From: Trifolium pratense
Lineage: Eukaryota > Streptophyta > Magnoliopsida > Fabales > Fabaceae
NCBI RefSeq assembly: GCF_020283565.1
Contig: NC_060060.1
Span: 46,984,015 to 47,048,014 of the forward strand
DNA length: 64,000 nt
Reading direction: 5' to 3'
A program made the translations under genes and the position numbers. This document shows positions 1 through 12,925 of this stretch, in pieces (positions within the stretch are counted from its first letter, which is position 1; each line of letters opens with the position of its first letter). Below the pieces are notes generated by a model that was not told where the DNA came from, made no database searches, and was given only the letters and a program-made list of their open reading frames with translations.

Positions 1-1281
1 GAGTTTGAATTGTTATTCAAGTATATTGATAAATGTCTATCATTGAGTTTCAAGAAGCATATTCACCTGAAGTGAATTCAAAAATTAATTAAGTTGAGTA
101 GCATATGAAATACTCAATTCATGTGAAATATGTGTTTTAACGTATTTGACTGGCTCACTTGATAATGATGATCCTTGAAGGATTTAGTTATATTTGACAA
201 TGAATTTTTTATATCTGAGGCTTATATTAATGATAAAATATCATCTAGACTCCTGAAGAGCTTATGAGATATTCTCATTTAAATTTATAATTTAAGTAAG
301 ATTATATAGCAAAAGTGTTAAAATAGTTTGACATTGACAAATCTAATTTGTTGTATACTAAAAAATGGTTGCAATGTCATTTGATGTGCCATGTCTCAAG
401 AAAATGATGAACAATTTAAATTGGTCTTGAAGTACCATATCTTAATTCAATTAAGCACACTAATATATTTGCTATAATTTCGTAGCATTTTTATTTTTGC
501 CTATTCATCCAACCCAAATATTGAAGTAAAGCAAAACATACAATTATTTATACTTTAGAGAAACAACAATATCATCCAATCATGTGAAGATTTCAGCACT
601 ACATCAAGCAAAGTTGAGAAGACATTTTTGTCGAGGTCTGTAATTCAACATATACAAGAAACTTGATGTTTTTATTACAAAAGGATGGTTCATGCAACAA
701 TTCAATATGAAGATAATATCGGACACACTGCTAATTTGGAGAAGAACATAATAAAGAAAATATGTCAAATCTTTCAACAAAATCAACTTCAAGCAAATCT
801 TTTGAGGAACTAGCACCGAAGATTATTTGGTTTTTTCATCTCATATATAACTGTTTTTATGAGGGGGAGACATAAATATATATGTTCTGCACTCTTTTTC
901 CCTTCACCATGGTTTTGTCCCACTGGGTTTTCCTGGTAAGGTTTTTAACGAGGCAGTTCACATATAAAGGATGATATGTACTCTTTTTCCTTCACTAGGA
1001 TTTTTTTTTTTTTCAATGGTTTTTTCTCTAGTAAGGTTTTAACGAGGCATATCCTTAATGAACATTCAAGGGGGAGTGTTGTGAATAATAATATGTAATG
1101 AATGTCCATTATTGTGTAGGTTTTCTTGTCCCCTAAATGTGTCCTATAAATAGGACCCCTTTGTTACAATGTAAAGCACACCTTGAATAGAATAATACAA
1201 TACTCTATTCCTTTCTCCCCTTCATCTCTTTTCTCCTCTATTCTTGTTATTCTTTCTAATGTTTAGAAATAGTTCATAACA
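1..1281 (+). mobile_element. 3' part of decayed Ty1/copia retrotransposon with 3' LTR
   Basis: The segment is collinear with 41034-42497, the 3' end of the complete copia element described below. It keeps a relic of the reverse transcriptase (about 150-190, ancestrally GSLDND..IPEGF) and the 3' untranslated block with the paired TTCACCATGG and TTCACTAGGA sequences. The polypurine tract AAGGGGGAG at 1068-1076 is followed by the LTR at 1077-1281 (205 bp, TG..CA ends). The 5' part lies outside the window, so no target duplication can be checked. The coding relic is full of stops. Confidence 0.85.
1077..1281 (+). repeat. copia 3' LTR (205 bp)
   Basis: It begins TGTTGTGAAT directly after the polypurine tract and ends TTCATAACA. 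It shares the promoter-like core CCTATAAATAG and the stretch ACCTTGAATAGAA with the LTRs at 31497 and 42041. Confidence 0.85.
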
Positions 1282-2239
1282 AGCAATACTTAATTATTAA
1301 ATTGAAAGATCATCTGCAGAATTTAATAGGAAAACTACAACCACGTTGGTTGATTTCCTCTTGTATAACTAAAACAAGAGTTAATTTAGTATATAAATAA
1401 ATGCAAGAAAAGTAAAAAAGGAACATAATCAATTTAAGCATGATAAGATCTAATTAGCTAAATCAATGGTTGGAAATAAAAAGAGAGCTTAAAGCCAACA
1501 TATATGCAAAAGGGTCGATGGGTTATTTTGTGGTAATTCTAAAGGTTTTGATCAGTTGATGATTTATCATTAGAACAATAGACCTACGAGATTCGATGGT
1601 TCTCATTTAGACAAAAATATCCAATGGTTCACATTTAGACAAAAATAACCGTTGATGTTAAAAGTTAACAGCAGAGACTAACTTGACTAATCCAAAACAT
1701 TTTTTTTTCTTTGAAACTTAAAATTTATTTAAAAGACCAAAATATTAATTAAGCTTAAATTAAATCACCATTTTTAAGTATAAAAATCTGATGGAGGGGA
1801 CCAAAACTAAGTGACTTTAAAATAGGGGACCAATTTTATGAATAAGTAAAAATAGAGGGATCAAAACTGTAATTAAGCTTTTATTTTACTGCGTCCTTAT
1901 AATTTTAACATTTAATAAAAAATAACAATTTGTAATTTGCATATTTAATAACCGATCCAAATTAAACTACACTAAACTAGATCAAATTTGATTAGTTTTT
2001 TTAAGTAGTCATATAAAACCGAACCACGAATAATTTTATTTTTTGATTGGACGAGTTTTTGCCTAAAAAATTATCCAACATGTACTGCTGACATGCCTAA
2101 TTAATATATTCATGACAACTTAAAATAAGTTTCTCGATTTCATGCGAGATGCATGAATCGATTTCCACAAACTCAAAGTTTCATTTTTTTAGTGCATTAC
2201 ATCGTGCTTTTTCATTTAAACCCTTTTTTTATGTAAAGT
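1282..2239. other. AT-rich intergenic stretch
   Basis: No gene is supported here. At 1725-1880 repeated phrases of the type GGGACCAA..AAAACT look like an old MITE fragment, but no ends can be defined. Confidence 0.5.
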
Positions 2240-2349
2240 CAGGGGCGGAGCTCCCTTAGAGCTAGGCAGGGCCGCGACTCATCCCAAAATTTCCGATTTT
2301 AATAGGTATATATGCTGAAATATTTTTGCCAGAGGCCATGGTTGTGTTA

Positions 2350-2612
2350 TACTCCCTCTGTCTAAAAATATAAGAACTCAATCACCACTGCACACATGTC
2401 AATGCATAATTTTGATTACGAATATCTTTAATTCTCTATTAGTAAAAATTATAGAAATTTGATATTTTAAAAATATTCATCGAAACAAATCAAACAAGAT
2501 CTTATATGATAATATTTATATTTATATATTTTTAGCAAAATAAGGTCAAAACAAAACATATGAATAGTACATTTAGTCAAATGAGTTCTTATAAAATGAG
2601 ACATATTATATT
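2350..2612. mobile_element. Stowaway-like MITE (decayed right end)
   Basis: It starts TACTCCCTCTGTCTAAAAAT and ends with the imperfect inverted complement around ATGAGTTCTTATAAAATGAG. Inner arms match over AAGAACTCA / TGAGTTCTT. The right terminal GAGGGAGTA has decayed. Confidence 0.6.
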
Positions 2613-3113
2613 ATGTTCACTATAGACCCAAGCAATTTGCGCATTCTGGCGGTGGAAGCCGCTTATATATTCGTTGGGGTTAGGGGTTCGAATCCTCCTT
2701 TTAAAATTTCTTTTGCATTTTTGCTACATTAATTAATATCCTAAAGCATGTCATACCTGGTTTGTAAGCTTGAGTATGACACCAACCATTATTATCCATT
2801 ATTATCCCACAATCAACATATAATATTTTTTTTCTTTTTAGTGTTGATCAAAATATAATTTTAATAGTCAAAATTTACTCTAAAATTAAAATTTTATTTA
2901 TATTCTACATAAGTAAAATTTTAAAGTAATCTAAAATAATTTGATGTGATTGAGATCTATTAAAATTAACGGTATTTCAATAAAAATGCATAAACATTTA
3001 ATCTTAGTGATTCTCAATAACATATTAAATTTGTGTAAAATTTAACACAAATGATTTATATAATATAAAATTTGTATTCATTAAAGCGCTATTGAGTAGT
3101 ATAATATATTACA

Positions 3114-3116
<3 letters not shown>

Positions 3117-3151
<35 letters not shown>
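3117..3151. repeat. TA microsatellite
   Basis: Uninterrupted TA dinucleotides inside the TIR element at 2240-3218. Confidence 0.9.
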
Positions 3152-3153
<2 letters not shown>

Positions 3154-3319
3154 CTCCCATAAAAAAAATTCAAACTCGTAACGGCCCACCCCGAGATTTT
3201 TGCCTAGCTCCGCCACTGACGCAAAGCATTCTCGTAATAGTTTTCCTCGAAGATTCATTCGATGCATTTCATGTAAGAAGCTCATCTAGATCACACTTTT
3301 TTATACTCATTTCTTAGTG

Positions 3320-4190
3320 TGAGGTTGAAAAATGGGAACTGTGAACATTTTCTTCGTTGAATATTCATATGTAAAAGTGTGGATCTTTTCATTCCTAAAG
3401 TGAGGAAAATTTAGGGTTTAGTTGGTTTTCTCAATTTAAGAAGAGTTTTCTTCAACTTGAGGTATTAGGTTTTCGATCTGGAGATTGTTTTCTTAAGTTT
3501 TTTGGTTTTTGGGGTTTCTCTTGAAGATATGTTGTTCTTCAAAGTATAACAAGACCCTCGAGAATTTTTATTTTTCACATTGATTAATAGTGAAAGAAAC
3601 TGTTACACAAACTGTGTGAGATTGAGAAAGGGAAACTTTTCTTCGTTGAGTATTCATATGAAAAAGTGTGGATCTTTTCATTCTTAAAACAAAGAAACGT
3701 TAAGGTTTAGTTGGTTATCTCAATTTAAGAGGGGTTTTTTCAATTTGAGGTTTTTGGTTTTCGACTTAAAGATTGTGTTCTCCAAATTTTAGATTTTTTA
3801 GGTTTCTCTTGAAAATAGGTTGTTCTTCAATAAGACTCTCGAGGATCCTTAATTTTCACATTAATTATTAGTGAATGAAACTATTAAACAAATTGTGTGA
3901 GATTGGGAAAGGGAAAGTGGAAATTGTTTCTTCGTTGAGTATTCATATGAAAGTGTGTGGATCTTTTCATTCCTAAAGCGAGAAAACTTTAGGGTTTAGT
4001 TGGTTTTCTCGATTTAAGAGGGGCGTTCTTCCATTTGTGGTTTTGAAATTTATTTATTCAAATATTTGGTTTTTCAGGTTTCTCTCGAAGATAGATTGTT
4101 CTTCAAAGTGTAATAAGACCCTCGATGATTCTTTATTTTTCACATTAATTAATAGTGAATGAAACTCTTACACAAATTGTGTGAGGACTG
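3320..4190. repeat. three-copy tandem repeat, period 289 bp
   Basis: The marker TCTTCGTTGA occurs at 3351, 3640 and 3929, exactly 289 bp apart. Each copy carries ATTCATATG, GTGTGGATCTTTTCATTC, TTTAGTTGGTT and a closing ACACAAA.TGTGTGAG block. Copies differ by scattered substitutions and small gaps. The text after the last copy (4185-4280, with ATGCAGATTACAC and TACCGGTGTGATC) resembles the 3' part of a plant LTR; that link is a guess. Confidence 0.75.
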
Positions 4191-5600
4191 GATGCAGATT
4201 ACACGAGAAGATATGTGATCGAATCAATATAAAAATACCGGTGTGATCTTCTTCAACCCCCCTCTCTTTAAATTTTTGCATTTTATAGTTTTCATGATGT
4301 CTTTATTTTGATATTTGTCTGAAGTGTGATCATTGATTTGTTACAAAAGTTCAATCATTCATAGTTGTATGATTCATGTTCAATGACATACTATAAATTA
4401 GATTAGCGGCTTTTATTTTTCTGTCACAATTTAAATTTCTCAATTGTATAATTAGATTTTAAAACTACATATCTCACTAGTATTTTTTTGATGCAACATA
4501 TCACTCTACTCTAGTATGAATATCTCACTAGTATTTTTTTGATGCAACATATCACTCTAGTATGAAAACATATCATGTTATTAAAATCATGATACCGATA
4601 TTTTTGGTAGGCAATCAAAGGAATGAAACATTACTTTCCCTAATGATTTGTTGGGGTTGGCTTATTTTTGAGCCGTGGGTCGGCTTGCTAGGGAATGAGA
4701 ATGAATTCTGGAATTGGATCAATTATAGGATGTGAGAACTCATATTTGGGGAAAAATTATTCGGTTTGTTTCAAGTGTGAGTGATTAAGTTTCACATCGA
4801 CCATGAATGAGAAAATATTGAATTTATAAGAGATGTGACTCATTAACCCAATGCCTTAAAGTTTTTGGTGGAAATGTGACGTCTCTCTTGGAACATTTGA
4901 CCCGATATTTCTACGAGATCTCCAAACTCCTCCAACATATAACTTTCAAGTAATTATAGATCAACATGTAAATAATTATAGATGAAAATGTAAATATCCA
5001 CCACCATTGTGTTAAATAGAAATATAAAATTATTGAAACTCATGTATATTGTAGTTATCGTTAGTATGACGTGTATATTCACTGTTGATCTGCAACTAAT
5101 TAGAGAAGAAAAAGTATTTTTCAGGATCTTGATACAAGATGTATGACATATATTTACATGTTTTAATATATCTCATGAATAGAGAAAATAGAACATGCAC
5201 TGACAATACAATATAGTTTTATATTATCATTTGAATTTTATCAGATATTTTCGAAATAACATAAAAAAACAAAACAGAATATAATTCGATGTAAAGAGTT
5301 TCTCCCCCTATGGAAAGGAAGAAGAAGAGTTTCTTTCTCCCCAACAAAAAATCTTCTTAAAATAGAAATAGAAATTAACACAAAAATCTAGCCTTCTTAA
5401 AATAGAATTAAACAAACCTAGCCCAATAGAAAACCGCCACGTACACAAAATCAATATCCTTAGCGTAAAACTTCGAATCTATCACCGACTAAGCTAACAG
5501 AGATTAACACTGTCGACACGTACCCTAATTTCAACCGGTCATAACCGGTTAACATGAAGTCATAAAACCGGTAAAAAACAGTCACATATGTTTTCATTAC
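4191..5600. other. intergenic region upstream of the SLK gene
   Basis: AT-rich, no gene recognised. A short direct duplication around ATATCTCACTAGTATTTTTTTG sits at about 4470 and 4522. The last 200 bp form the probable SLK promoter. Confidence 0.5.
5533..5572 (+). promoter_or_regulatory. triple AACCGGT motif upstream of SLK
   Basis: AACCGGT occurs at 5533-5539, 5543-5549 (extended to AACCGGTT) and 5566-5572, about 40-80 bp upstream of the TATA-like box. AACCG cores are compatible with MYB-type sites, but a function is not shown. Confidence 0.35.
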
Positions 5601-5609
5601 CAGTAACTA

Positions 5610-5618
5610 CTATATATA
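5610..5618 (+). promoter_or_regulatory. TATA-like box of the SLK gene
   Basis: TATATATA followed about 15-30 bp later by a CT-rich stretch (CTCTCTCATTACAATCAC), a usual plant start-site context, and about 150 bp upstream of the first donor site. Confidence 0.45.
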
Positions 5619-5639
5619 CCACTCTCTCTCATTACAATC

Positions 5640-6718
5640 ACATTCTCTTTACTTTCTCTCACTGTTTTTCATTTTTAATTATTTTATTATTATTATTATT
5701 ATTTGTTCATTTTGTTTTCAGAAAGCGACGTTTTTCGCTTTTTTCAGCTCAAGGTTTCGATGTAAGTAGCTAACAAATTTGGTTTCATTCTTATTTGTTT
5801 GTTCAATTTTACAATCATTGTGCTTGTTGATCGTGTTAAACATTTTTTGTTAAGTGAAATTGTTGATGTTGTTGGTTGGTTTATGAGTTTAAAGGTTGTT
5901 TTTTTAGTTGTTTGATGATGATTTGGGATTGAATTGGTTAGATTTTGGGATTATAAGTTTTGGAAATGGGAATTGGGGTTTTTGTTATTTGATTTTGGGT
6001 TTTAGGGTTTTGAATGTGTGTGTGAATAATTGAGATAGTTGGATTTCTGGTAATGGTTTTATTTTAATTTTGTTTGAGATTGTTGGCTTGAGAATTGTTG
6101 TAATTAGGGTTTGTTGAATGAAATTGTTTGATTGTGAATTTGTGATTTTCCTTTTGTTTCAAAGTGTTGTTAATTATTGTTCAATTTTGATGTTTTTGAA
6201 AAAATGGGTATATTGTTCAAAATCAGATATATATATGTTTGTATTTATTTATTTGAGTTTTAATTAGGGTTTGTTAAATGAAATTGTTTGATTGTGTGAA
6301 TCAGTGATTTTCCTTCTGTTTCAAAGTGTTGTTATTTATTGTTCAATTTTGATGTGTATTTTTTTAAAAGATGTGTATATTGTTCTTAAGCAGATATATA
6401 TGTTTGTATTTATTGATTAGAGTAAACTAGTTAGTTTTTGATAATTGGGTGAATTAGTTTTAGATCAACTGTGTATATTTCTCTGTTTTGTTTGATCTTT
6501 ATTAATAGTTTGTACTGAGTTGAGGAGAAAATAACAATTTTGAGCATTTGGTTGCAAATGTGTTTGTAGGTTTGTGAGAAAGGTTGTAATACATCAGTGG
6601 ATTTAATCCTCAATCTGCATGTTACGTTGAACTTGTCTATTGTTTGAGGATATTTTGAATACCAAGTCTGGCTTACGATAGCTACCTTGATTCCAATCAC
6701 CAAGGGGGCATACCTCCC
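5640..6718 (+). other. 5' UTR exon 1, UTR intron and 5' part of exon 2 of SLK
   Basis: The non-coding first exon ends at 5761 before donor GTAAGT. The intron (5762-6569) is T-rich and ends TGTTTGTAG. UTR sequence continues from 6570 to the ATG at 6719. The start of transcription (about 5640) is inferred from the TATA-like box. Confidence 0.6.
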
Positions 6719-9700
6719 ATGGCACCTTCTCGGGTAGCAGGAGGTTTAGCCCAATCATCATCAAGTTCTGGAATTTTCTTTCAAGGAGAGGGGCAGTCAC
6801 ATAATTTAGTCAACTCTCACTTGAGCTCATCTTTAGTCAACTCATCTAACACTGTTCCTGGAACTGGTCATTCCAACCTTGGTCCAGTTTCTGGGGATAT
6901 GAATAACGCAATTTTGAATAGTGTGGCAAACTCAGCACCAAGTGTTGGAGCTAGTTCTTTAGTCACAGATGCAAATTCTGCACTCTCTGGTGACCGCCAT
7001 ATGCAAAGAAGTGCTAGCATTAATGGTGACTCATACTTAAGATTACCTGCATCACCTTTGTCATTCACATCAAATAATATTAGCATTTCTGGGTCACCTG
7101 CAATGGATGGTTCCTCTGTAGTACAGCAGAATTCTCATCAAGATCAGAATGCTCAACAATTGCAGCAGAATCAACAGAAGCTGCAGGGTGCTTCAAGTAC
7201 TATGCATTTGCCTGCCTCTCAAACTGGCTCATCTTCGCACCAAATGGGTGCACAAGTAGCAGGATCTTTCATTCAAGATCCAAATAATATATCCCACTTG
7301 CTGAAAAAACGTAGGGTGGATATCAAACAAGAAGATATAATGCAACAACAGGTAATACAGCAGCTTCTTCAGAGACAAGACCCTACGCAATTCCAAAGTC
7401 GCAGTCCACAGTTACAGGCTATGTTTCAGCAACAGCATAGGCTTAAGCAACAACATATCTTTCAGTCATTGCCGCAGGCCCAGCGAATACAATTGCTGCA
7501 GCAGCAACAACAGCAGCAGCAGCAACAACAACAACAAATGCAGAGGCAGCAAATACAACAACAAATGATGCAGCCCTCAGCTGGTGTTAAGCGTCCACCT
7601 GATAGTGGTGTTGGAGGTGTATGTGCCCGTCGATTGATGCAGTACCTCTATCATCAAAGACAGCGACCAAGTGTGAGTTTTGTTTATTTGCTGCATGTGA
7701 ACACTTGTTTGCACGATTTCTTTTGTCTATGCAGCACCAATGCTATATGATTTATAGATGTTCAAATCTGTTTTAGATGCTATATATCATGTGTTTATAT
7801 GAAGTTTTGTTTCAAGCATCTGTCCTTCTATATGAGGCATTAGTATAATTTATCTTAACACATTTTTAATGTTTTGTTACTACTGAAATCTTGGTTAGGT
7901 ACATAACTAAAATTCAATTGATCTGTTTTCTCAGGATAATAGTATTGCATATTGGAGGAAATTTGTGGCTGAATATTACTCTCCCCGTGCAAAGCAACGG
8001 TGGTGCTTGGCATTATATAGTAATGTTGGACACCATACAGCTGGCGTTTTACCGCAAGCAACTACGGTCAGTTTCTGCACTTCTGTTTAATCCCTTATAC
8101 ATTGTTCCTTGAATAGGATAATGCTGTAATGTTTGCTAATGGTAAATCTTGAATTCAAAGTTTTTATAGATTGGATTAGGTTATCATCATGTAATTGTTG
8201 GTAACTTCTAAGGATACCTGTATACGAGAGTTATGCCAAAAATTATGCTTAGTATTTTTGTTGTTTCTCGTTTTTGCTCTTTTCGTCTGTTGTGGTATTC
8301 CTGACTCCTTGACATGTTGATAATCTGATATTGATATTTATTTTTTCAGCATGCTTGGCAATGTGATATATGTGGAACTAAATCTGGAAGAAGGGGATTT
8401 GGTAAGGAACTGTACATATTATTTTTTTCTATCAACTGTGATTATGGATGTTTCTTTATTTCTGATAATGCTAGTCTAATAATATCTGCATTCTGGATTT
8501 GTTTAACAGAAGCGACTTATGATATACTACCCAGACTTAACGTAGTCAAATTTGGTGGTGGCGTGATCGATGAACTTCTGTTTTTGGACTTGCCGCGTGA
8601 AATAAGATTTTCTTCTGGTTTGATGATGTTAGAATATACAAAAGCAGTTCAAGAGTGTGTGTATGAGCAGCTCCGCGTTGTTCGTGAGGGTCAGCTTCGT
8701 ATTGTATTTACTCAAGACCTGAAGGTTATAGATCTTAACTGTATCTAAACATATTTACTTTTTGATTCTTTTGTTTGTATTATTGACAACTGGGATTCTT
8801 GATAATTTGCAGATATTTTCTTGGGATTTCTGTGTAAGGCGCCATGAAGAACTTCTTCCTCGAAAGTTAGTTGCACCACAGGTATATGATTTTGCATGTT
8901 ATGTTGGGTGTAAGATGGTGCAAGTTAACTGAATATATTTCTGTGAAGTAGCTCGCCATTTGCCACCACTTTCTCTGTCCTGTGCTATTAGATATATATT
9001 CTTGATGAAACATTGTGCTATGAGATTTAAAATGAACCAATAACCATAACCATTCATGATTGCTCCAAATATTTTGCCAAGCATCTATAACTATATTGGA
9101 AATCTCCCTGAGGTGGAAAGTGCTACCCACCTTAACCAGGAAGAACTATAAATGATGGAGCTTCTTCTGAAACTCTTGGAGGCACTGAGCACTCGTGTCA
9201 TCTTTCTTTGTCACCTACTTTATGAAGATAATCTTACACTAACTACATAATTATATCTATTTAATTGGAATGATAGTGTAGAGGTATTATTTTTTAATAT
9301 AGGTCTTATAATTTTAACTTTTTACAGGTCAACCAATTAGTTCAAGTAGCGCAAAAATGCCAAAGTACAATTTCTGAAAGTGGGTCAGATGGGGTTTCTC
9401 AGCATGACTTGCAAACAAACAGCAACATGTAAGTTAATTCATGGTTGTTCCTCACTGATTTACGTATTTAGGAAAGATTCTTGCTCAGGTTCACCATTTT
9501 TCTTAATTGCATGATTTATATGAAGATGTTGTCATCTATGTTTAATAATGCATTCTGTTTTTTTTTTGCAAGAGAATCGGATAAGTAGCCACCGAAAACT
9601 ATTGTTTCTCCATTTTATAATTTGTTCTTTACAGAATTAATTTTGTTTTATAGTACATGCAAATGTGTTTGAAGTCATACAGGGTCAACTAATAGGAATA

Positions 9701-11149
9701 ATGGATTTATTGTTACTTTTATTAATATATAGTTTGTGTTCTTGAGTCAGGTTTGTAGAGGTGAACTACTAAAATGTTACTGAACTAAGGTTTAAGATAA
9801 TTTTTCTTTTGCATCAGGGTCCTAACTGCTGGGCGTCAGCTTGCAAAGAGTTTGGAGCTACAATCACTAAACGACTTGGGCTTTTCAAAAAGATTTGTGA
9901 GAACTTTGCAGGTAAACTGTTAAATTGTATTTCACCGGGAAACCTTGATATTTTTTTTGTTTATATAATATTTAATCAAAGCCTTCTTTTATGTTTTCAC
10001 AGATTTCTGAGGTTTGCAATAGCATGAAAGATCTAATCGATATCTGTTTTGATCACAATGTCGGAGCAATTGGTAATTTTTGTTGTTTTTATTATTTGTT
10101 CTCAATTATATTAAGTTTTAGGTGTTTGGAAATTTGATGCTAATTAGCAATAGCCTTTGTTGCTTTCATGTTTATTAACATTACATTTTCCTGCAGAGAG
10201 TTTGAAAAATTATTCTCAATTTTCAACCTCGTCAAAGCACCAAATGCAAAAGATGCAGGAGATGGAACAGGCAGCAAATGCTCAAGGTCTCCCACCTGAT
10301 CGAAACACACTTAATAAACTGATGACATTGAATCCTGGATCTAACAATCTTATAAACAACAATCACAATATGGGCAATCGTGGTACTTTGTCTGGGCCAT
10401 CACAAGCTGCTATGGCAATGTCCAATTACCAGAATCTTCTCATGAGACAAAACTCGATGAATTCAAGCCCCAGTTCACTTCATCGAGAAGGGTCCCCTTT
10501 TAATAACTCGATCCAGAGTCCCTCATCAGCTTCTTTGCAAGGTGCTGGTGCTGCTGCTATAATCCCAGGCTCTATGCAGAATTCACCTCACAACAGTAGT
10601 GGTGGTTTCTCAAACCAACATCTAGCCTCACAACAGCAGCGGCAGCAGCAGCAGCAGCAGCAACAACACCACCTTCAACAGCGCTCGTTAAGTGCAAATA
10701 ATTTACCTCAACAAAATCACTCGCAGGGACCTCAAGGAAATCAATCACTGCAACAACAGATGATCCAGCAACTACTGCAGGATATGTCAAATAACAACGG
10801 GGGAGTGCAACAACAGTCTCATAGTGGACCCATTGTAAGTGGGAATATGGCAAAGAATAATTTGGGTTTTGGGGGACAAACTCCACCCACAGCTGGAGGA
10901 GGCTCTGCCAGTGGTCCAGCAAATAATGGACCTGTTTCAAGGAGTAATAGCTTCAAAGCTTCTTCAAACAGCGACTCTTCTGCAGCAGCTGGTGGAGGCG
11001 GCAACAATGGATTCAACCAGAGAGCATCTGATATGCAGCAAAATCTTGCTTTGCAAGATGTGGCTTCGGAATTTGGCCATGAGTTTGCGGATAACCCCTT
11101 CTTTAACAGTGATCTTGACGATAACATGGGTTTTAACTGGAAGACATGA
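6719..11149 (+). CDS. SLK2-like: SEUSS-LIKE (SLK1/SLK2-type) transcriptional corepressor adaptor
   Basis: Nuclear adaptor that links LEUNIG-type corepressors to DNA-bound transcription factors in embryo and flower development (family knowledge). Coding exons: 6719-7672, 7935-8066, 8350-8401, 8510-8724, 8813-8881, 9328-9428, 9818-9911, 10003-10072, 10197-11149; 2640 bp, 879 aa, all GT..AG with matching phases. The N-terminus holds SGIFFQGEGQS and SSLVTDANSALSG, typical of SLK rather than SEUSS itself. A basic KKRRV near residue 197 is a likely nuclear signal. Q-rich tracts precede CARRLMQYLYHQRQRPS (about residue 302), the start of the conserved LIM-binding-like domain, which runs through WRKFVAEYYSP, DELLFLDLPRE and FSWDFCVRRHEELLPRKL to about residue 560. 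The C-terminal third is Q/S/N-rich and ends NMGFNWKT. It is slightly longer than Arabidopsis SLK2, mainly from glutamine runs. The start is the first ATG after the last UTR intron. Confidence 0.93.
7495..7566 (+). repeat. CAG/CAA (polyglutamine) tract in SLK exon 2
   Basis: A mixed run of CAG and CAA codons, about 16 consecutive glutamines followed by MQRQQIQQQMMQ. A second, shorter run lies at 10630-10680 in the last exon. Confidence 0.9.
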
Positions 11150-11600
11150 CTGACTCGACTCGTCACTGTGATTGGTATTTCTTGTTCAATTGTTTTATCT
11201 TATCTTATTATATTATCTTTGTACAGAGGATACTTAGTTTCTGCCTTTTTTTGTGCTCATTTTCTTGATGGAACTTGTCATGACTGTTACTCCAGTAGGT
11301 GTTTTAGAGGGATTTTATTTGAGGGTTGTTTTTTCCTGGCCTGCAAGTGTAAACTATCAGTACTTTAACCCGTGCAACGCATGGAGAGATAATTGTTGTT
11401 TGGTTGTATACTTATTGCCTTTTCATATTGAAAAGTTGGTGATGTAGACATAAAATTTTGTGGAATACTATATAATTGTAACTGTCGTTATTTAAGAGCA
11501 TTTGAATGTTAGCAACAAAAGGTAGCATTTTGATTTTAAATCATTAATGAATGATTTTGCTAATTGCATATATCATGAATGCTTGCATTCTAGCCTCTGC
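11150..11600 (+). other. probable SLK 3' UTR and flank
   Basis: The non-coding, T-rich sequence after the stop is inferred to be 3' UTR. No unambiguous polyadenylation signal stands out, so the end is approximate. Confidence 0.4.
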
Positions 11601-12424
11601 AAGTAATAAGGATGTGATAATAATATCCCTTTTGTGACTCAATCAATTCTCACCCTTGGCAGCCGCAGTCATACAAAGTATTTGGCAGATTCTTCAACTG
11701 ATAACTTTTGATAATATAAATCTTTAGCATAGGCATGATAATAAAACCCATATCCGTGGGTACCTGCCTGTCCGCCCTGATTTTGACGGGGAAAATCCGA
11801 GTGACTAAGTTTGGGTTTTGGTTATTAACTCTCTAGTTCACGCCTTCTCGGGGAAGGGTCCTTGAATTACTAAGCTTATTGTGTATTTTGAATGGTTAGT
11901 TAGTCTATTACGTATATTGGTCCCTTTGGATTCCTCATGTGGCCTCCACATGCAACATATTTTTTTAGCAATGCTGATGATTTTGCTTTAACGTTGAGTC
12001 TTTTAAGTGGATTTAAGTGGGCCCCATGTGAATTTTTTTTTCTTTTCAAATTGGGACCATGTGTACAATTTAACATTTAAACATATATTTATTTAAGATT
12101 AAAATATTTTAAATTTGTTCACATAGATCTTTTACGAACAATGCTCACTTCTTTTTCAAACAAGACCGAAATGTACTGAAAACCATATATATATATGCTT
12201 ACAAAAATTGGTGTCAATTTTCCTTTTACCTGAACTCTTTCAAAATATTTTTCATTTTTTTACTTCCACTTTTTGACAATATATAAATGAAAACCATATG
12301 TAAATGCACTTTTATCCTCTATTTTGTTTAAAATGTACTTTCAATCTCCTCATTTTTTTTTCATTACATTCAATCTCTTAATTTTTAAAAATATTTTTTC
12401 GGTCCCTCTATTATACAACTATTG

Positions 12425-12925
12425 GGATTTATTTTGTTCCCCACAAATTTTTGATGAAATGACACTCTCATTAACGACGTGGTGTTTAAGAGACATTAGT
12501 GACTGGATAAAATGTTTTCGTCATCACCACTTTATTTGCATGCCATTTATATTACTTAATAATTATGTTTGATATTTTTATTCTCTAAATGACTTTCTCA
12601 TCAATTTGATTCTTAAACTATTAAAATCAACAAAAAGGTACATAAATTATTCTCCTCCAATTATATAGTCCTTATACTATTAAAATCAACTAAAATGTCC
12701 TTAAATTATTCTCTCATTTAACTATTTGGATTGTGCAAAAAACATCACAACAATTTATCACTTATTTGAAATAAAATGAGTTGTTTATCAAACATAAATA
12801 ATATAAATGACATGAAAAGAAAGTGATAACCAAAATACTATTTCATTCAAGTCACCAATGTTAGTTAACTACCATGTCGTTAATGAGAGTGTCATCTCAT
12901 AAAAAATGGCGGGGATAATAAAAAA
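12425..12925. mobile_element. fold-back (TIR) MITE-like element
   Basis: GACACTCTCATTAACGAC at about 12461 is inverted as GTCGTTAATGAGAGTGTC at about 12876. The arms extend over GTTCCCCAC.. and ..GGCGGGGAT. Target duplication not identified; limits approximate. Confidence 0.55.

Larger units (their letters stand above)
2240..3218. mobile_element. TIR element with CAGGGGCGGAGC ends and nested insertions
   Basis: The left end CAGGGGCGGAGC (2240) and right end GCTCCGCCACTG (to 3218) are inverted repeats, and the similarity continues inwards around CCTAG. No clean target duplication remains, so the superfamily is uncertain; the ends resemble hAT-type ends. A Stowaway-like MITE lies at 2350-2612, a tRNA-like B-box phrase GGTTCGAATCC near 2688, and a TA microsatellite at about 3117-3151. 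Confidence 0.6.

Noticed and set aside
10572..11166. Long open frames antisense to or out of frame with the last SLK exon
   Set aside because: They arise from the Q/N-rich codon bias of the real exon and have no own start context, splice signals or family features.
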